Shown here in pieces: positions 57,723-64,000 of a stretch of DNA of 64,000 nt. This stretch comes from JBNJGB01 sp051747385 (GTDB lineage: Bacteria; Myxococcota_A; UBA9042; PHBI01; JACKFB01): the NCBI GenBank assembly GCA_051747385.1, contig JBNJGB010000015.1:1-64000 (forward strand), in the 5' to 3' direction. A program made the position numbers and the translations under genes. Position 1 is the first letter of the stretch. Every line of letters starts with the position of its first letter. The notes under the pieces were generated by a model. It saw only the letters and a list, made by a program, of their open reading frames with translations, was not told the origin of the DNA and did no database searches.

Positions 57723-59558
57723 ATGCCGCATAGAACCGCCGCCCTCGTCCTGGTCGCGCTCCTGGCGACCGTCCTGGCCGTGTCGGGCTGCGAGCCGCCC
57801 CCGCCCGGCGCGGAGGCTGCCGACGACGGGCTGGAGACGGCCGCGCTGCCCATCGCGGGCGGCTACGAGGACGACGCGGACCGGGCCGTGGTCGGCCTCG
57901 TGTCCTTCGGGGGGCAGGGCATGGGGATGTGCACCGGGTCGCTCATCGCGCCGAACGTGGTGCTGACCGCCCAGCACTGCGTGGCCCCGCTCGAGAGTTC
58001 CGGGGACGGCGGCGGCGTGAACTGCGGCGTCACCACCTTCGGGCCCCACTACGTCCCCGAGGCGATGCACGTCACGACCCGCTCACGGATCACGCAGGAT
58101 CCCGACGCCTGGACGGCCACGCAGGAGATCATCGTCCCGCAGGGGAGCGACGAGGTGTGCGGCAACGACGTGGCCCTCCTCATCCTGGAGCAGCCCATCC
58201 CGTCCGTGCTGGCGAGCCCGCTCACGCCCCGCGTGGACTCGCCCCTGGTGGCCGAGACGCCCTTCCAGCTCGCGTCCGGGGAGGGCTACAGCGCCATCGG
58301 CTACGGCGCGACCAACGACGCGGGCACCGGCAGCGGCGTCCGGCGCCGCCGCGACGACCTGAACGTGACCTGCGAGGGCGCGGACTGCCAGATGTACGGA
58401 GCCACCACCACCGAGTGGGTCGGCCACACGGGCGTCTGTCGCGGCGACTCGGGCGGGCCGGCGGTGGACGAGGACGGGCGCGTCGTGGGCGTGGCCTCGC
58501 GCGGGGCGCCGGGCTGCCAGTATCCCGTCTACGGCTACGTCTACGCCTGGGGGGACTGGATCACCGAGCACGTGCTCACCGCCAGCGAGGAGGCGGGCTT
58601 GGAGCCGCCCCGCTGGGCGACCGGCTGGCCCACGGACCCGGCCTACTCGGCGCCCATCGGGGGGACCTGCTTCGACGGCACGACCTGTCCCTCCGGCCGC
58701 TGCGTCGACGGCGTCTGTTCGCGGAATTGCAGCGAGGCGGCGCCGTGCCCGGACGGGTTCGTCTGCGGCGCGGAGGACGGCCTGTGCGCGCCCCTGCCCG
58801 TGGGCGACGACTGCGCCGGCGACGCGGACTGCGGCGGCGGGCAGTGCTCCGACGAGGGCTACTGCACGCGGGCGTGCACGGCCCTGCTCGACTGTCCGGT
58901 CGGCTACGGCTGCGCCGACGAGGGCGGCGTGTGCGAGAGGCTCCCCGTCGGCGGGGGCTGCACCGTCGACGCGGACTGCGCGCCCGGCGCGTGCTTCGAC
59001 GGGTACTGCACGCGCGGCTGCGGCGACCACGCCCCGTGTCCCGACGCGTACGGCTGCGAGCCCCAGAGCCAGCTGTGTCTGCTCGATCCCATGGGCGCGG
59101 CGTGCGAGGTGGCCGGCGACTGCGAGTCCGGGCTGTGCGCGGATGGCCGGTGCACCCGCGCCTGCGACGAGGAGACGCCCTGCGACAACGGCTGGACCTG
59201 CGACGCCGGTCGATGCGCGCTGATCCCGGTGTTCGAGGGCTGCGCGGAGCACGCCGAGTGCGGCGGAGGCGCCTGCATCGAGGGCGACTGCACCCGCATG
59301 TGCCACGACGGCGCGCCGTGCCCCGAGGGCTGGGTCTGCTCCCCGGGCTCAGGCCTGTGCGAGCAGACCCCCGCCTCCGGATCCTCCGACCCGTCCGACG
59401 CCACCGCCCCCGGCGAGGACGCCGGAGCCGGTACGAACGAGGCCGTCTCGAGCGGCTGCAGCGGCGGCGCTTCCGGCACCCCGCTGGCCTGGCTCGCCGC
59501 CCTCGTGGCCCTGCTCCCCCTCGCGGGGCGCCGGAAGCGCTCGCTCCCATCGCCTTGA
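57723..59558 (+). CDS. Trypsin-like serine protease with Cys-rich repeats and MYXO-CTERM-like tail
   Basis: 611 residues from ATG 57723. A signal peptide with possible lipobox (LAVSGCEPP) leads to an S1 chymotrypsin fold, residues 40-275: IAGGYEDDADRAVVGLVS, catalytic His in LTAQHCVAP, Asp in CGNDVALLILEQP and Ser in CRGDSGGPAV. Five Cys-rich units of about 45 residues follow (C...D-C-GG-x-C-x-x-G-x-C-T-R-x-C....PC-x-x-G-x-x-C), then an acidic linker. The end is SSGCSGGASG, a hydrophobic helix and RRKR, a MYXO-CTERM-like signal. It should be secreted and surface-held. IAGG near residue 44 suggests zymogen-like activation after cleavage. Confidence 0.92.
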   Translation: MPHRTAALVLVALLATVLAVSGCEPPPPGAEAADDGLETAALPIAGGYEDDADRAVVGLVSFGGQGMGMCTGSLIAPNVVLTAQHCVAPLESSGDGGGVNCGVTTFGPHYVPEAMHVTTRSRITQDPDAWTATQEIIVPQGSDEVCGNDVALLILEQPIPSVLASPLTPRVDSPLVAETPFQLASGEGYSAIGYGATNDAGTGSGVRRRRDDLNVTCEGADCQMYGATTTEWVGHTGVCRGDSGGPAVDEDGRVVGVASRGAPGCQYPVYGYVYAWGDWITEHVLTASEEAGLEPPRWATGWPTDPAYSAPIGGTCFDGTTCPSGRCVDGVCSRNCSEAAPCPDGFVCGAEDGLCAPLPVGDDCAGDADCGGGQCSDEGYCTRACTALLDCPVGYGCADEGGVCERLPVGGGCTVDADCAPGACFDGYCTRGCGDHAPCPDAYGCEPQSQLCLLDPMGAACEVAGDCESGLCADGRCTRACDEETPCDNGWTCDAGRCALIPVFEGCAEHAECGGGACIEGDCTRMCHDGAPCPEGWVCSPGSGLCEQTPASGSSDPSDATAPGEDAGAGTNEAVSSGCSGGASGTPLAWLAALVALLPLAGRRKRSLPSP

Positions 59559-59695
59559 TGGAGCTGTGGCGTCCCCGTCGGCGTCGTGGTCTCGCATCCC
59601 GGCCGCAGTAGCGCCGGCGTCCCCGCCGGCTTGGATGGCGTTCGACGGCCGGGGCCGGCGATCCTGCTTCATCTTCCCCGTGTGCGCCGTGCCTT

Positions 59696-59815
59696 GGCGT
59701 CTTGGCGCGAGCGTCCGGCAGAAAGTGAGAAGTGAGTAGGTTTGACCCCACTGGATCGTTGGCGTCTTGGCGCGAGCGTCCGGCAGAAAGTGAGAAGTGA
59801 GTAGGTTTGACCCCA
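59696..59815 (-). repeat. Stop-adjacent GGGGTCAAACC element, two tandem copies
   Basis: A 65-bp unit (GGCGTCTTGGCGCGAGCG..., ending in the 28-base element) occurs twice, with starts at 59696 and 59761. On the minus strand the first copy begins three bases after the gltD TGA. Copies of the core element lie at about 59722-59750 and 59787-59815. Confidence 0.88.
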
Positions 59816-59816
59816 G

Positions 59817-64000
<4,184 letters not shown>

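Overview
The window is about 70% G+C and almost entirely coding. It looks like a chromosomal segment of a Myxococcota (deltaproteobacteria-type) organism. Three secreted proteins (2136-5231, 41191-42750, 57723-59558) end in a MYXO-CTERM-like tail: a small-residue/Cys motif, one hydrophobic helix and a basic end. Two large lipoproteins (20808-27764, 43272-46571) carry many MopE-like CDG-x-DNDCDG motifs. Two complex hybrid histidine kinases add to the picture. No rRNA, tRNA or CRISPR was recognised.

Left part (1-13,050): accessory DNA. Two IS91-family transposases point toward each other (113-1387 on +, 6421-7596 on -) and bracket a kelch-repeat lipoprotein gene. Next come two direct 131-bp attC-like integron recombination sites (7949-8079, 9666-9796), each just after the 3' end of a minus-strand gene. 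The outer 7-mer of the first site is exactly complementary to the cassette boundary at the second, as integron cassettes require. Cassette 1 encodes a protein with a HEPN-type R-x4-H motif. Cassette 2 encodes an unknown membrane-anchored protein. No integron integrase is in the window. A tract with 33-bp and 70-bp tandem repeats follows, then an Xre/MbcA-RES toxin-antitoxin module whose antitoxin 3' end is repeated three times.

Middle part (13,300-46,600): a small alpha/beta protein, a secreted FKBP isomerase, a fadI-fadJ beta-oxidation operon, a GT39-like membrane glycosyltransferase, the giant MopE-like lipoprotein, a globin-coupled hybrid histidine kinase, a PPi-type phosphofructokinase, bioA, and a second Xre-RES module. 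It continues with a VOC protein, an ABC sugar importer in which solute-binding protein and permease are fused, a GSU2403-type nucleotidyltransferase preceded by two identical dyads, an SGNH hydrolase followed by a broken cupin gene, a small membrane protein, and the second MopE-like lipoprotein.

Right part (46,700-64,000): mostly core functions. A 5TM-PAS hybrid kinase, SohB-type protease, rtcB plus archease (RNA repair/ligation), HAD 5'-nucleotidase, gamma-glutamylcyclotransferase, ArfB-like ribosome rescue factor, DJ-1/PfpI protein, CsbD-like protein, outer-membrane barrel, trypsin-like protease, and gltD/gltB (gltB runs off the right edge). A short dispersed element (GGGGTCAAACCTACTCA...) follows directly after the stop codons of sohB, the HAD gene and gltD.
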